Part shown: in pieces, positions 1-16,800 of the stretch
Layout: every line of letters begins with the position of its first letter
Numbering within the stretch: the stretch's first letter is position 1
Origin: Blastocladiella emersonii ATCC 22665
Lineage: Eukaryota > Blastocladiomycota > Blastocladiomycetes > Blastocladiales > Blastocladiaceae
Direction of reading: 5' to 3'
Assembly: GCA_025594325.1 (NCBI GenBank)
Contig: JANHCV010000011.1
Span: 930,001 to 994,000 of the forward strand
Length of the DNA: 64,000 nt
Notes under the pieces: generated by a model
Seen by the model: the letters and a program-made list of their open reading frames with translations, nothing else
Told to the model about the DNA's origin: nothing
Database searches by the model: none
Made by a program: the position numbers and the translations under genes

Positions 1-335
1 AGCGGCGGCGGCGGTCCAGGCCGCGGCGTCCGTGATCCCGTGAGGTGCTGCAGGAGGCGGCGCGGCACGCTCTTCTGCGGGCTGCGGGCGCGGCCGCCGC
101 CGCCGGCGACGAGATCGAGGTCGGACGCGTCGCCGCCATCGCTGTCGAGGTTCACGGTCATGAAGGTCTCGGCGGCGGCCGACGCGGCGCTCGCGTTCGA
201 CGCGTGCCGCTCGCCGCGCGACGGGAGCAGGAGTAGGCCCGGGAGCACGGCCGCGGTCGCCGAGGGGGTCAGCGGGCCGAGGCGGATGGGCGCGTCGTCG
301 GTTGCGGTTGCGGTCGCGGGTGCAGTCGATGCCAT
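1..335 (-). CDS. Partial unknown protein (N-terminal ~111 residues)
   Basis: An open frame starts at the ATG at 335 and runs leftwards to the window edge with no stop. It starts MASTAPATATATDD and is rich in Ala, Pro, Ser and Gly, with an acidic patch (LDSDGGDASDLDL) followed by a basic stretch (RARSPQKSVPRR). I recognise no domain. The head-to-head arrangement with the WD40 gene at 664, separated by a CT-rich spacer, supports a real divergent gene. GC-rich DNA makes random open frames common, so the call rests on the start context, the strand arrangement and the absence of stops over 111 codons. Confidence 0.45.
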   Translation of the reverse strand, partial: MASTAPATATATDDAPIRLGPLTPSATAAVLPGLLLLPSRGERHASNASAASAAAETFMTVNLDSDGGDASDLDLVAGGGGRARSPQKSVPRRLLQHLTGSRTPRPGPPPP

Positions 336-663
336 TGCAATTGATCGCTGGTCTTGAGGGAGAGAAGCGGGGGGAGGGAGGCTCGGATGTGACGAGGGCA
401 GGGCAACGCGCGGCGCTGTCTCCCCGCACCGTCTCCCACAACGCGGCGACCTGCAGCGGTCAGCTGACCGGTCGCTCGTTCGCTCGCCTCGCCGCTTCCC
501 CGCCCCGCCTTTTCGCCTCGGCGGCTCCACTCTCTCGCCCGCTCTCACACCCATGCATACCCCGGCCGCAACGCCGCCCACACACCCCATGTAACTTGCC
601 GCACCGCCGCCCACCGCCTGGCCGACCCCCTACGACACCCGCGATCTCTTCTTGTCACCACCA
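336..663. promoter_or_regulatory. Divergent intergenic region
   Basis: This 328-bp spacer separates two divergent ORFs. It has CT-rich tracts and no clear TATA box or coding signal, and probably holds both promoters and 5' UTRs. Confidence 0.35.
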
Positions 664-3260
664 ATGAGCCTCGGCATCCACTCGAGTCCCGCCGCGGCCG
701 CTGCCAGCGCGCTCGCTGCCGGTGCTGCTGCTGATGGTGCCGGTAGTGCTGCGCCGCCACCACCACCGACGCTCTCGCTCCCGCCGCTCTCCAACGCGAG
801 CTCGTCGTCGTCCACGTCAACGGCAGCGGCCTCGCCCAACCCGTCCGTCATCGCCGTCGATACCTCGCCCATCCCGTCGTCGCTCGCGTCGCCAAGTCCC
901 GCGGGTGTGCTCGACGCGGGTGGGGGAGGCAACGCGTCGTCTTCGTCGTCGTCCGAAGATGAAAATGAAAGCGACGGGCCCGCCGGGAACAACACCGGGT
1001 TCGCCGGCTTCTCGTTCGCCAACATCGACCTCGACCAGCTCGAAGCCTACGAGGCCCAGCTCGGCCTCTACTCGCCGTCCGACGGACCCACCTCTTCCGC
1101 GTCCGAGTACGAGACGGGTGCCAGTTCGAGCGAGGAGGAGGACAACGGCCACGTTGCGCTGTCGACCGGCGCGTTTGGGATCCTCGGCATGCTCGCGGGC
1201 AGCGACGGGTCCGGCAGCGACGCGACCGGGTCCGAATTCGGGACCGAGTCGGAGGAGCACGCGTCGGACTACGACGACCCCGACGCGTACTGGCCGTACC
1301 CCGACGACGACGACATGGACCAGGACACCATCGACGACGACGGCGGGCCCGCGACGCACCCGCTCGCGAGCATCCCGATCCCGCTCGCCCCCATCGGCCC
1401 GTCGTTCCTCGAGCTCGCCGCGACCGCGGCCCCACTACCCTCCACACCAACCCAACCGCCGCCCGCCGCCGTTGCGCCGTCGCCGCTCGGCGCCTTCCCG
1501 CTCCCGACCACCCCGCAGGTCCCCGCGCCCTCGCCGTTCCTCCTCAGCCACCAGAACCCCGTCGCGCCCGCGTCGTTTGGCCTCTCGATCATGGAGACCG
1601 ACGAGTGGGCGACCGCGAGCGACGCGGGCGGCGACGGGGATGACGAGGACGACGACGACGAGTTTGACCACTCGTACATGATCGGCGACATGGGCGTGCT
1701 CGACGACGGGACCGACGACGTCGAGCTCGCCACGCCGGGCATTGCGGCGTCCGCGTCGCATCAGTCGTTGCCGAGCGATGTACGTTTTTGGAGTGTACCG
1801 CGTGGGGATCGGATGGCTGACGCGGTCGCGTGTATGTTAGCCAACCGAGGTCACCTACGAGGACCACTGCCACGGCGTCGACATCCAGGGCATCGACTGG
1901 CCGTCGCTCCCCGTGTCGCGCGACCACTACCGCCAGACCCGCAACCACGACTACACGCCCTTCCGCAACACGACCGACACGTTCATTGCCGTGGTGCGTT
2001 CCCCGCGCCCAACGCGCACCGTCGCCACCCGCTCACTTTTTCCCGCCAACAGGACGCGACCCCACTCCGCCCCGTGTCGCACCTGTACCGGTTCGAGTAC
2101 ACGAAGCTGACGGTCAAGTGCAGCTACGTGCACTTCCAGCTGCGCAACCTGGTGTGGGCGCCGACCAAGAACGACGTCGTGTACACGCACGACTCGGTCA
2201 TCCGCGTGTGGGACGTGCACCGCCGCACCTCGCGCACCCTCGTCGACTGCTTCTCGGACGCGCGCGCCACCCCGCGCGGGCCCGTCCGCATCTCGTCCAT
2301 CGCCGCGGGGCACGGCGTCGTCGTCGCCGGCGGGTTCCTCGGCGAGCTCATCGTGAAGCCGCTGCAGCGGTCGCTCCCGCCGGCATCCAGCATGATCACC
2401 GGGGACCCCAACGGGATCACCAACCAGCTCGAGGTCGCGCTCGACCGGAGTGGGGTGGTGACGGCGCTCGCGGCGTCGAATGATGGGAAGGTTCGCCGCA
2501 TCCATCTCGGTCGACGCCAGGTCGTCCAGACGGTCGAGATGCCGTGGGCCGTCAACGTACGTTTTCTCACGCTGCGCCCTTCTCGCTCACCGACGGAAAC
2601 TAACTTTCCGCGAATCCGTAGTGCTGCGTGCAATCGCCCGACCGCACGCTCCTCGCGGTCGTCGGCGACGCGCGCGAGACCTTCCTCCTCGACGCGCGGG
2701 ACGGGACCCACCTCGCCAGCGCGACCGGCCACCTCGACTTTTCCTTCGCCTCCGCCTGGTCGCCCTGCGGCCGCCTCCTCGCCACGGGGAACCAGGACCA
2801 GTCCGCGCGCGTGTACGACATCCGGAACCTGTCGCGGTCCCTCCTCGTCGTGCCGACGGCGATCGGCGCCGTCCGCTCGCTCCGCTTCTCCCCCGATAAC
2901 GGCACCCTGGCGATCGCCGAGGACGCCGACTACATCTCGCTCGTGTGTCCGCGCCGCGAGACGGTGCAGCAGCTCGACTTTTTCGGCGAGATCGCGGGCA
3001 TCGCGTTCTCGCCCGACGGAAGCGCGTTGTTTGCGGGGAACGCGGACGAGGCGTACGGGTCCATTGTCGAGTTTGCCCGCGGGACGGGCGGCGGCGGCGG
3101 CGGCGCCTGGGCGGGAGCGGCGGGTGGGGTCGAGGCGTGCCCGGCCGACGACCTCGTGGTGCCGTCGGCGACGCTGGGGAGTGCGAGGAGGGGTGTCTTC
3201 GCCGCGAGCTCAGGCGGAGGCGGCGGAGGGTTGACGGGCGTGTCGTCGCCGTTCGTCTAG
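664..3260 (+). CDS. WD40-repeat protein, S. pombe C2A9.03-like, 4 exons
   Basis: Exons are 664-1779, 1841-1993, 2053-2556 and 2622-3260, joining in phase to about 803 residues. The first ~370 residues are Ser/Ala/Pro-rich and strongly acidic and look disordered. Exon 2 begins the conserved part (HCHGVDIQGIDWPSLPVSRD). Exons 3-4 hold the beta-propeller: HFQLRNLVWAPTKNDVVY, then VVVAGGFLGELIVK, and WSPCGRLLATGNQDQSARVY followed by a DIRNLS strand as a WD-like repeat. These blocks match my memory of the uncharacterised fungal/plant WD-repeat family that includes S. pombe C2A9.03; its molecular function is unknown. The start at 664 is the first ATG of the frame. All introns are about 60 bp, two start GTACGT and one GTGCGT, and the third has a CTAAC branch site. 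Confidence 0.8.
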
Positions 3261-3300
3261 TCAGTGTAAATACAAGCTATTTGTTTATCTCGATGTAAAA

Positions 3301-8675
<5,375 letters not shown>

Positions 8676-9700
8676 GGTTGGTCGGTCGGAATGGATCGTG
8701 GACGGGGCGAGCAGCGGGGTGGCGGGTGAGGGTCGGTCGAGCGAGGGACGCGTGTGCAATGAGCGAGGTCGGCGAGAGGGCAGAGGGAGAGCGAGAGGGA
8801 GGGACAGCGAGGGCTTTTGTAGGCCCGTCGACTCGGATGACGAGGCCCCGGCCGGCGAAACCCCAGGAACCGTGAGGCATTCACCCGCGACCCCCGCGAC
8901 GACCACGGCCATCCGATGACCACGGACACGGCAGATGCACCGGGTCCACGGCAACGGATTCGTCAGCGTGGCCGTGCGTTGGGAACTCGTTGTCGTCGGC
9001 GGCCTTCAACGTGTGCTATCGCGATGGCCTCGCCGGCAACGAGATCCAGGTCATGGCGAGCGTGGCTACGGAGCGAGCGTGGCTACGGAGCGCACGCGCC
9101 TCGACGAGGACGCGGTGTCGACACGCTCCGATCGCATGCCGCTCGGGTTGACCTCGTCGTCTCCATCACGGCCATGGCGGCGGCGGCGTAGCGAAGCGCA
9201 GGGCAGGCGAGGATTTCGGGCGGACCCGCGGGCCGATGTGCGCCACATGCACGCCGAATCTGAAACGCGACCTGCCCCATCCCTGCCATCCCGCTTCCGT
9301 CGCACCGTCGCGTCCGCCAGCTCGGGAATTCATCACGATTAGCCGTAGCTTCCAGCATCAAACACGTTCGCGACGCGGGTGTGTGTGTCGTGAGCATGGG
9401 GCACCGGCTCGAGAGGTTCGGTCGCCCGCTCGCCTTCAGCGATCACGTCAAAGGAGCCGTGCCTCGCCAGCGGGCCCGTTGCTTGAACTTTTCATGGGAT
9501 TCCTTGCAGTGAGAGCGAAAGCGCTCCGATCATGCCTTCGTTCGTTGCAACGCGTCTCTACTTTCACAGCGCGCGGGGAGACGCGTCGCCATCATGGTGC
9601 GAGACAGTCAGGCGTCTGTCATGTGCCACGCGTCCCCACCTTTTCCCCCTTTCTCGTTTCCCCCTCGCACATCACGCTCCGCAATCATCCCACCATCATG
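8676..9700. other. Intergenic, no gene seen
   Basis: This 1.0-kb region lies between the 5' end of the ABC transporter and the 3' end of the next minus-strand gene. The part next to 8675 should hold the transporter promoter. Open frames here are short and lack recognisable motifs. Around 9050-9085 there is a short direct repeat (CGAGCGTGGCTACGGAG twice). Confidence 0.4.
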
Positions 9701-11079
9701 TTACCCACCTGCAACCCGCTCGACCTCCTTCACCACCCGCGCCGCCGCGTCGTACACATCCACGACCCCCTCGACCCCCTCCGCGCCGCGCACCGCCTTG
9801 GCGAGCTCGCGCACCGCATCCGCGAGCCGCTCGTGCGGGCGCGGGGACACGCCGGCATCCCCAGCGAACGCGCCGGCCCATGCGACAGACCACCGGACTT
9901 TGACGCGCTGTTGCTCGGCAGGCGAGCTGGTCGCGCGGGCGAGGAGGTGCAGGATGTCGCGCGGCGAGGTCGCGGAGACGCGGAGGGTCCATGCCGCGCG
10001 CTCCTCTTCTTCTCCCGAAATGGGTGTGGCGGGCGCGACGTGCACGGCGACCTGGTCCGCCGCCAATACCGCCGCGATCGCGCCGCTCCTTGGTGGTGGC
10101 GGGCTGACGACGGTGAGGGTGCCGCTTGGATCGACCCACCTGAGCACGTCGAGCGGGCCGAGCACCGCGTCCCCCGAAACCGCGTGGACGTCGAGGACCG
10201 CGACGACAGGAAACTCGACCGCGATCACCTCCTCGTCGTTACCCCCACTCGGCGGCGTCGGGGTCCACGGGTGCGGGACGTACATCGGCGGCCGGTCGCG
10301 CGCCGTGAGCCAGACCGCCCTTCTCGACGCGTGCCGGTGGACGAGCAGCGTCTCGAGGCTGCGGTGTGGCGGCTCCGACTCGGTCTCGAACGTGACGGCG
10401 ACGCCGAGCGGGACCCCGCCCTCGCTGGAGAACGGGGTGCCGAACGCGAGTGCGGGGCCCGACACGCGAGCGTGTGAGTACACGGTCGCGGCGTCGCCGG
10501 GCGCGAGCGACGCGGTGCGCGGCGCGTGTGAGGTGAGCCGCACGCCGTCATGGTGCGCGAGCAGCGCGAGGTCCAGGGTGATGTGGTACATGGTCTCGCT
10601 GGCGAGTCGTTAGCACGCGGTCTCGTGTGAAAATCAGCGCGGCGAGCGGCGACGACGTACGTCTTGGACTCGTTCACCACCTCCGCCGCCACCGTGAACC
10701 GCCCGTCGCGGCCGGGGTACACGATGGGCCCCTTCCTCGCGCGCAGCGGCAGATCCGCCGCCAGGACGGCGGGTTTCGCGACGAGCAGCGCGCCGCGGCT
10801 CACTTCCGTGCGGCTCCCACCTGCCGCTGGCGGGGGGTGCATCCTGATCATCTTCGGCCCCTCGCCCTCTTCTTCCTCCCCCTTGCGCGCGACGAGCGTG
10901 CCGAGGACGGACGGCAGAACCGCGGCACGCAGCTCGTCGTACGCGCGGCGGCGGCGGTCGACGCGGGCTTGGGCGGCGCGCAGGTGGGTGGCCTGGTCGT
11001 GCGCGGTGCGGTCGAGGGCGGCGACGAGGGCGGCGCGGCCGGTTGTTGGATCTTGTTGCATCGAGTTGGAGTGGTTCAT
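9701..11079 (-). CDS. Unknown 438-residue protein, 2 exons
   Basis: Exon 1 is 10661-11079 and exon 2 is 9701-10598. The 62-bp intron (donor GTACGT, GCTAAC branch site, CAG acceptor) joins them in phase through SKTETMYHITLDL. The first ~70 residues (TGRAALVAALDRTAHDQATH onwards) are helical and charged and could form a coiled coil. The rest reads as alternating hydrophobic strands, as in a beta-sandwich or beta-propeller (FTVAAEVVNESKTETMYHI; TVYSHARVSGPALAFG). I do not recognise the family. The coherent intron, the single long frame and the compact arrangement with same-strand neighbours support a real gene. Confidence 0.65.
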
Positions 11080-11233
11080 TGCAGTGAGGGTGGGTGGATG
11101 AGGAGAGTGGATGACGCGCGGCGATCAGTCGCGTCATCATCACCTCCACCGCCGGTCCGTGTCGATCGCGTAGCGTAGGCAAGGTATATGTGGTGGGAAC
11201 TGCACAAATGCTAAGGAAGGGAGGGAAACTAGG

Positions 11234-12355
11234 TCATGGCGCGAGCCCGAACGCCGCGACCTGCGCGCCGAGCGGCGACTGCGGGTCGCACCACTCGGCG
11301 AGCCGGGCAGCGACCACGACGTTGGCGAGCATGCCGTCGGCGACGAGCGACTCGACCGAGGGCGCGCCGGGCGCCAGCGCGCTGCCCGTGTCGGATGACG
11401 CCGACTCGCCGTCGCTCCACGAGGGCGTGCGCGTTACGCCGCCCGAGCCCGATACTGGCGGTACGCTGCCCGAAGTTGCGGTGGCGGCGAACAGCGACGA
11501 CGGCGTGAGCGGCAACTGCTGCTGCTGCTCCTCGGCAGCCGCGAGCGACGAGACCGACGACGACGCCGAGGCCGCGCGCGACCGGGGCGGCGTGTGTCCG
11601 AGCGCCGAGTCGACGCACCCGCGCTTGCTCGCGAGCGAGCGGGCGAGGCGCGGGTAGACCCAGACGACGGCGGGCACCGCGCCCGCGAGCTCCTGCAGCA
11701 GGCGGGTGCACCGGGACCCCTCGATATGGACGTGCGGCCGGATCGCGCGCACGCACGCGAGCTGCGCGGCGAGGTGGCCGGGGAGCGGGCCCGCGGCGGG
11801 CGGCGACGTGGGCGGCGACAAAAGGTGGATGCGGTCGGAAGGGACGAGCGCGTGGATGCTCGCAGCGGTCAGGAGCCGGGTCACCTCGGCGCGCTCGGCG
11901 GGCGAGGCGACGGCCGCGACGAGGTGCAGCTCGATGCGCGGGTGCGCGGCCAGGTGCCGCACCAGCACCGCCTTGGCGCCTTCCGCAAAGGCGTAGTTGG
12001 GCGCGGTCGGGTCCGACGACGGCGACCACAGCGCCGTGTTGCGCAGCGTCATGGTGATGCGGATCGGGCCCGACGACGGGAGCTTGCCCTTGGCTGACTG
12101 CTCGCCGTCGCCGTCGGCGTCAGCGGGCGAGGCGGACGAGGAAGAGGCGAGCAGCGCGCGCACGGCGCGTACAGCGACGTAGGCGACGCCGACAGCGCCC
12201 GCGGCGAGGGCAGCGGCAGCGAGGAGCTCCCAGGCGCCGAGGTGGCCGGCGCGCAGGCGACGCAGCAGGCGGCGCGGGTCCGCGGACGCGGCGGCGCGGT
12301 CGGCGACGAGGCCCAGCGCGGCGGTCGAGGCGGTCGGGTCGAGCGACAGGTCCAT
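11234..12355 (-). CDS. PEX22: Pex22-like peroxisomal membrane protein
   Basis: A single-exon frame of 373 residues starts MDLSLDPTAST; I chose this ATG because the upstream continuation of the frame is low-complexity. Residues ~40-65 form one transmembrane helix (LLAAAALAAGAVGVAYVAV). The downstream domain has ITMTLRNTALWSP, then PNYAFAEGAKAVLVRHLAAH, IELHLVAAVASPAERAEV and HVHIEG. This order matches the Pex22 fold, in which an N-terminal membrane anchor precedes a domain that binds the Pex4 ubiquitin conjugase and supports Pex5 recycling. The Ser/Gln-rich insertion at about residues 265-330 is unusual. Pex22 is poorly conserved, so the identification is from motif pattern only. Confidence 0.6.
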   Translation of the reverse strand: MDLSLDPTASTAALGLVADRAAASADPRRLLRRLRAGHLGAWELLAAAALAAGAVGVAYVAVRAVRALLASSSSASPADADGDGEQSAKGKLPSSGPIRITMTLRNTALWSPSSDPTAPNYAFAEGAKAVLVRHLAAHPRIELHLVAAVASPAERAEVTRLLTAASIHALVPSDRIHLLSPPTSPPAAGPLPGHLAAQLACVRAIRPHVHIEGSRCTRLLQELAGAVPAVVWVYPRLARSLASKRGCVDSALGHTPPRSRAASASSSVSSLAAAEEQQQQLPLTPSSLFAATATSGSVPPVSGSGGVTRTPSWSDGESASSDTGSALAPGAPSVESLVADGMLANVVVAARLAEWCDPQSPLGAQVAAFGLAP

Positions 12356-13885
12356 GGCCGTGATGTAGCGAGTGATGGACGGCGGTGCGGTTGGAGATGG
12401 GCGATCGGATCGGCGGCGAGTGACGCGGCCGGGGGTGACGCGGTGACGCGGCGGTGCAGGATTCGCAGGGACCAGGTGCGCGCGATGGACGCAGCAGCGA
12501 GCGAGCGGGAGAGGGGAGCGGCGCGGTTTTGAAGGGCCACCGCGAGTGGGAGAGCGAAGAAGAATAGGGTTCAGCGGCGGCGGGACCGAATTCCTTGGGA
12601 ACGCTGCCGGCGTGAAAAAAGGGCGCGGCGCGCGACAATTAAGAACAACCAGACGGCCCACGCGGACGGGGCGGGCGTGTGGTGGAGGGAGATGGGGGAG
12701 CGGGCGCGGCGCGTGTGCGTGTGTGCGTGGAGGTGTGTGGCTGAATTTCGCGCCGCGAGCGTGAAAAGGGCGCGCGTCGGCGTCGAGAACGTGTCTGGGA
12801 GGGTGGAGGTGGTGGTGGTGGAGCGCGTCGTCGGTGTCGTGGCGCAGCAGCACTCGGTCGGCGGGCGGGCAAGGGGAGGGACGGCGGCAGGGTCGGTGGC
12901 AGGGTCGGGTCGGCCTTGGCGACGAGGAGGGAAGGTGGGGCAGCGTCGAGAAGGTTCGCGGCGGGCGGGTCGATGGGGGGCGCGGTAGGTCGCAGACGTT
13001 GGAGGGGAGAGAGAGAGGAAGGACGAGCGGAGGGAGGGCAGAGGACAGGGTCCCCGCGGCCGACCGACGGCTGTGCTGACCGAGACGGTTTGCACGTTTG
13101 CGTCGCTGCAGGTTTGAAACGAACCACGGAGCCGGCCCCAGGCGCGCGCAACATCTTGTGCCGCGACCGTGGCCGACGGGATCGCGCTCGCTCTCGCCGT
13201 GGTCACTGTCGCCCGCCGTGGTGGCCGCCGCCACGGTCGCGCCATGGCCACCGTCACGCGGCCGCCGACGCATTCCACGTCACTCGCCACCGTCCTCACC
13301 GTCCACGCGCGCACGCGGCGGGTGAGCCATGATGACGGCGCACCGTGATCCGCTCTGTCGCGGTGACAAGGGCGATGATTCGTCTCCCACGCTCGCCGTC
13401 GCGCTGCGAGATTCGACGTCGTCGCGACGTTGCGCTGCGCCGCGCCACCCACCCCGCTGCCCGCCCAATTTTCACGCGGGAGGGAGACTGCACGCGGCGC
13501 GCCGCCTGACTCGATCATGGGGCGGGGGTTGCTGACATCACTGTGACGCTTCGTTTCACCGCTGCGCGCGTGACCGCGGTTTTGCAGAGCGGTTCTACCG
13601 CCCGCCTAGCAACGGGTCCACCTGATCCCACATGAGCTGCGACGCCACGCGCACCCTGCGTCGCGCCGCCGCGCGTCCGCTCCCTGCCGGCCGGCCGCGG
13701 CCGCGATCCGAGGCCAGAGACCGCGCGGCCGTGGCCACGACGACGCACGAGCACACACGAATCGACTACACGCTGTTGCACCCGCTGCAGCCGACCAGCC
13801 GACGACCGCTCGGTATGCACATGAAACGCCCATGAAGTCACGACCACACGCGCTAACGCTCAACCCCGTCACCGCCAGCACCGCC
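12356..13885. other. Divergent 1.5-kb intergenic region
   Basis: This region lies between the Pex22-like gene (-) and the NAT10/Kre33 gene (+). It is very GC-rich with purine/pyrimidine-biased tracts around 12800-13060. Several open frames overlap on both strands, but none has a coherent protein signature. Promoters of both flanking genes must lie here. Confidence 0.4.
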
Positions 13886-16800
13886 ATGCCGCCCGTCAGC
13901 CAGCTCAAACCCAAGCGCGTGGCCGTGGCTGCCGCCGACGGCTCCGCCACGGGCGAGGTTGTGGACGCGGCCGACGCCAAGGCCGCCAACGCCGCCGCGG
14001 GCCCGAACCTGCACCACCAGCCGACGCGCAAGAAGGTGGACCCGCGCGTGCGCACCGTGCTGCAGAACGCCATCGCGCTCAACCAGCGGTCCTTCTTCGT
14101 GATCGTCGGCGACCGCGGCCGCGACCAGATCGTCAACCTGCACCTGTTCCTGTCCAAGGCCAAGGTCACCAAGCGACCGTCGGTCCTCTGGTGCTACAAA
14201 AAGGACCTCGGCTTCACGTCGCACCGCAAGAAGCGCATGAAGATCATCAAGCGCCAGGTCCAGAAGGGCCTGCGCGACCCCGACAAGGACGACCCGTTCG
14301 AGCTGTTCGTGTCGTCCACCGACATCCGCTACACGTACTACAAGGAGACCCACAAGATCCTCGGCAACACGTACGGCATGTGCGTGCTGCAGGACTTTGA
14401 GGCGCTCACGCCCAACCTGCTCGCCCGCACCGTCGAGACGGTCGAGGGCGGCGGCGTCATCGTGCTGCTGCTCAAGACCATGACCTCGCTCAAGCAGCTC
14501 TACACCATGGCCATGGACGTGCACGCCCGGTACCGCACCGAGGCCCACCAGGACCTGACGGCCCGCTTCAACGAGCGCTTCCTCCTCTCCCTCTCAGGCT
14601 GCGACAACTGCCTCGTCGTCGACGACGAGCTCAACGTGCTCCCGCTCTCGCGCGCCCGCGACATTGTCCCCGTCGACGGCGGCATCGACCCCACCACCGC
14701 CGCCGAGCGCCGCCTCGCCACCCACCCCGCCGCCGTCGAGCTGCGCGACCTCCAGGAGTCGCTCAAGGAGACCCCGCCCGTCGGCCCGCTCGTCTCGTGC
14801 GCCGTCACCCGCGACCAGGCCAAGGCGCTGCTGACCTTTGTCGACGCCATTGCCGACAAGTCGCTGCGCTCGACCGTCGCCCTGACTGCGGCGCGTGGTC
14901 GCGGCAAGTCGGCGTCGCTCGGTCTCGCCATGGCCGCGGCCATCGCGTACGGGTACTCGAACGTGTTCGTCACGTCGCCGTCGCCCGAGAACCTCAAGAC
15001 GCTGTTCGAGTTTGTGTTCAAGGGCCTCGACGCGCTCGGGTACGAGGAGCACCTCGACTACGACCTGGTCCAGTCGACCAACCCGGCGCTCAACAAGGCC
15101 ATCGTGCGCGTCAACGTGTTCAAGAACCACCGCCAGACGATCCAGTACATCCACCCCGAGGACGCGCACGTCCTCGGCCAGGCCGAGCTGCTCGTCATCG
15201 ACGAGGCCGCCGCCATCCCGCTGCCGCTCGTGCGCAAGCTGCTGGGCCCGTACCTCATCTTCATGGCCTCGACCATCCACGGGTACGAGGGCACCGGTCG
15301 GTCCCTGTCGCTCAAGCTCATCCAGTCCCTGCGCCAGCAGTCGGCCGCCGCCGCCACTACGGCCGATGCGGCCGAGGCGTCGCAGGCGCGCACGCTGCGC
15401 GAGGTGGCGCTCGAGCAGCCGATCCGGTACGGCGAGGGCGACCCCGTCGAGTCGTGGCTCAACCGGCTGCTGTGCCTCGACGCGACCGTGTCCAAGACCA
15501 TCACGGGTTGCCCGCACCCGTCCGAGTGCCAGCTCTTTGCCGTCTCGCGCGACACGCTCTTCTCGCACCACCCGGTCTCCGAGGCGTTCCTCCAGCGCAT
15601 GATGGCGCTGTACGTGTCGTCGCACTACAAGAACACGCCCAACGACCTGCAGCTCATGTCGGACGCGCCCGCGCACCAGCTGTTTGTCCTGCTCCCGCCC
15701 GCGTCCGCGTACTCGTCGGGTGAGGGGGATGACGACGAGGCCGAGGTGCTCCCCGAGCCGCTCGTCGTGCTGCAGGTGTGCCTCGAGGGCCGCATCTCGC
15801 GGCAGTCCGTGTACAACGCCCTCGCGCGCGGCGTGCGCAACGACGGCGACCTGATCCCGTGGTGCATGTCGCAGCAGTTCCAGGACGACGAGTTTGCGCA
15901 GCTGTCGGGCGCCCGCGTCGTCCGCATCGCCACCCACCCGGACTACATGGGCATGGGGTACGGGTCCCACGCGCTCACGCAGCTCGAGCAGTACTACCGC
16001 GGCGCGTTTGACCTGCTCGACGGGCCCGCCGTGTCGCAGGACGCGCCGCGGGCCAGCGCCATGGAGGTGGATGCCTCGGGCGCCGATCTCCACTCGGAGA
16101 CGATCGGCGTGCGGTCGACCGACTCGATGCCGCCGCTCCTCGTCCGCCTGTCGCAGCGCAAGCCCGAGCGGCTCGACTGGCTCGGCGTGTCGTTTGGCCT
16201 GACGCGGTCGCTGTTCAAGTTCTGGAAGCGGTCCGGGTACTTCCCGCTGTACCTGCGCCAGACGGCCAACGAGCTCACGGGCGAGCACACGTGCGTCATG
16301 CTCAAGTCGCTCGCCGGCGATGCCGACGATTCTTCGGCGACCGAGTCGTGGGTGTCGACCTTCTCGCACGACTTTTGCCGGCGGTTCCTCAAGCTGCTGG
16401 CGTTCGAGTTCCGCAAGTTCGACAGCGTGACGTGCATCTCGATCCTCGAGGCGGCGCGCCGCGGCGAGCACGTTACCGGTGCGGCCAAGCTCGATGCGGC
16501 GGCGCTCGACGGCGTCTTCACCCCGCACGACCTCAAGCGGCTCGAGTCGTATGCGCACAACCTGCTCGACTACCACGTCGTCGTCGACCTGGTCCCGTCC
16601 CTCGCCGAGCTCTACTTTGGCCGCGCCGGCGTCCGCCGCGAGCTCGAGCTGTCGGGTCTCCAGCAGTCGCTGCTCCTGGGCCTCGGCCTCCAGCACAAGT
16701 CCATCTCCGACCTCGAGAACGAGTTCACGCTCCCCGGGTCCCAGCTCATGGCCCTGTTCCAGAAGATCATGAAGAAGTCCAACGCCTACTTCAACGACGT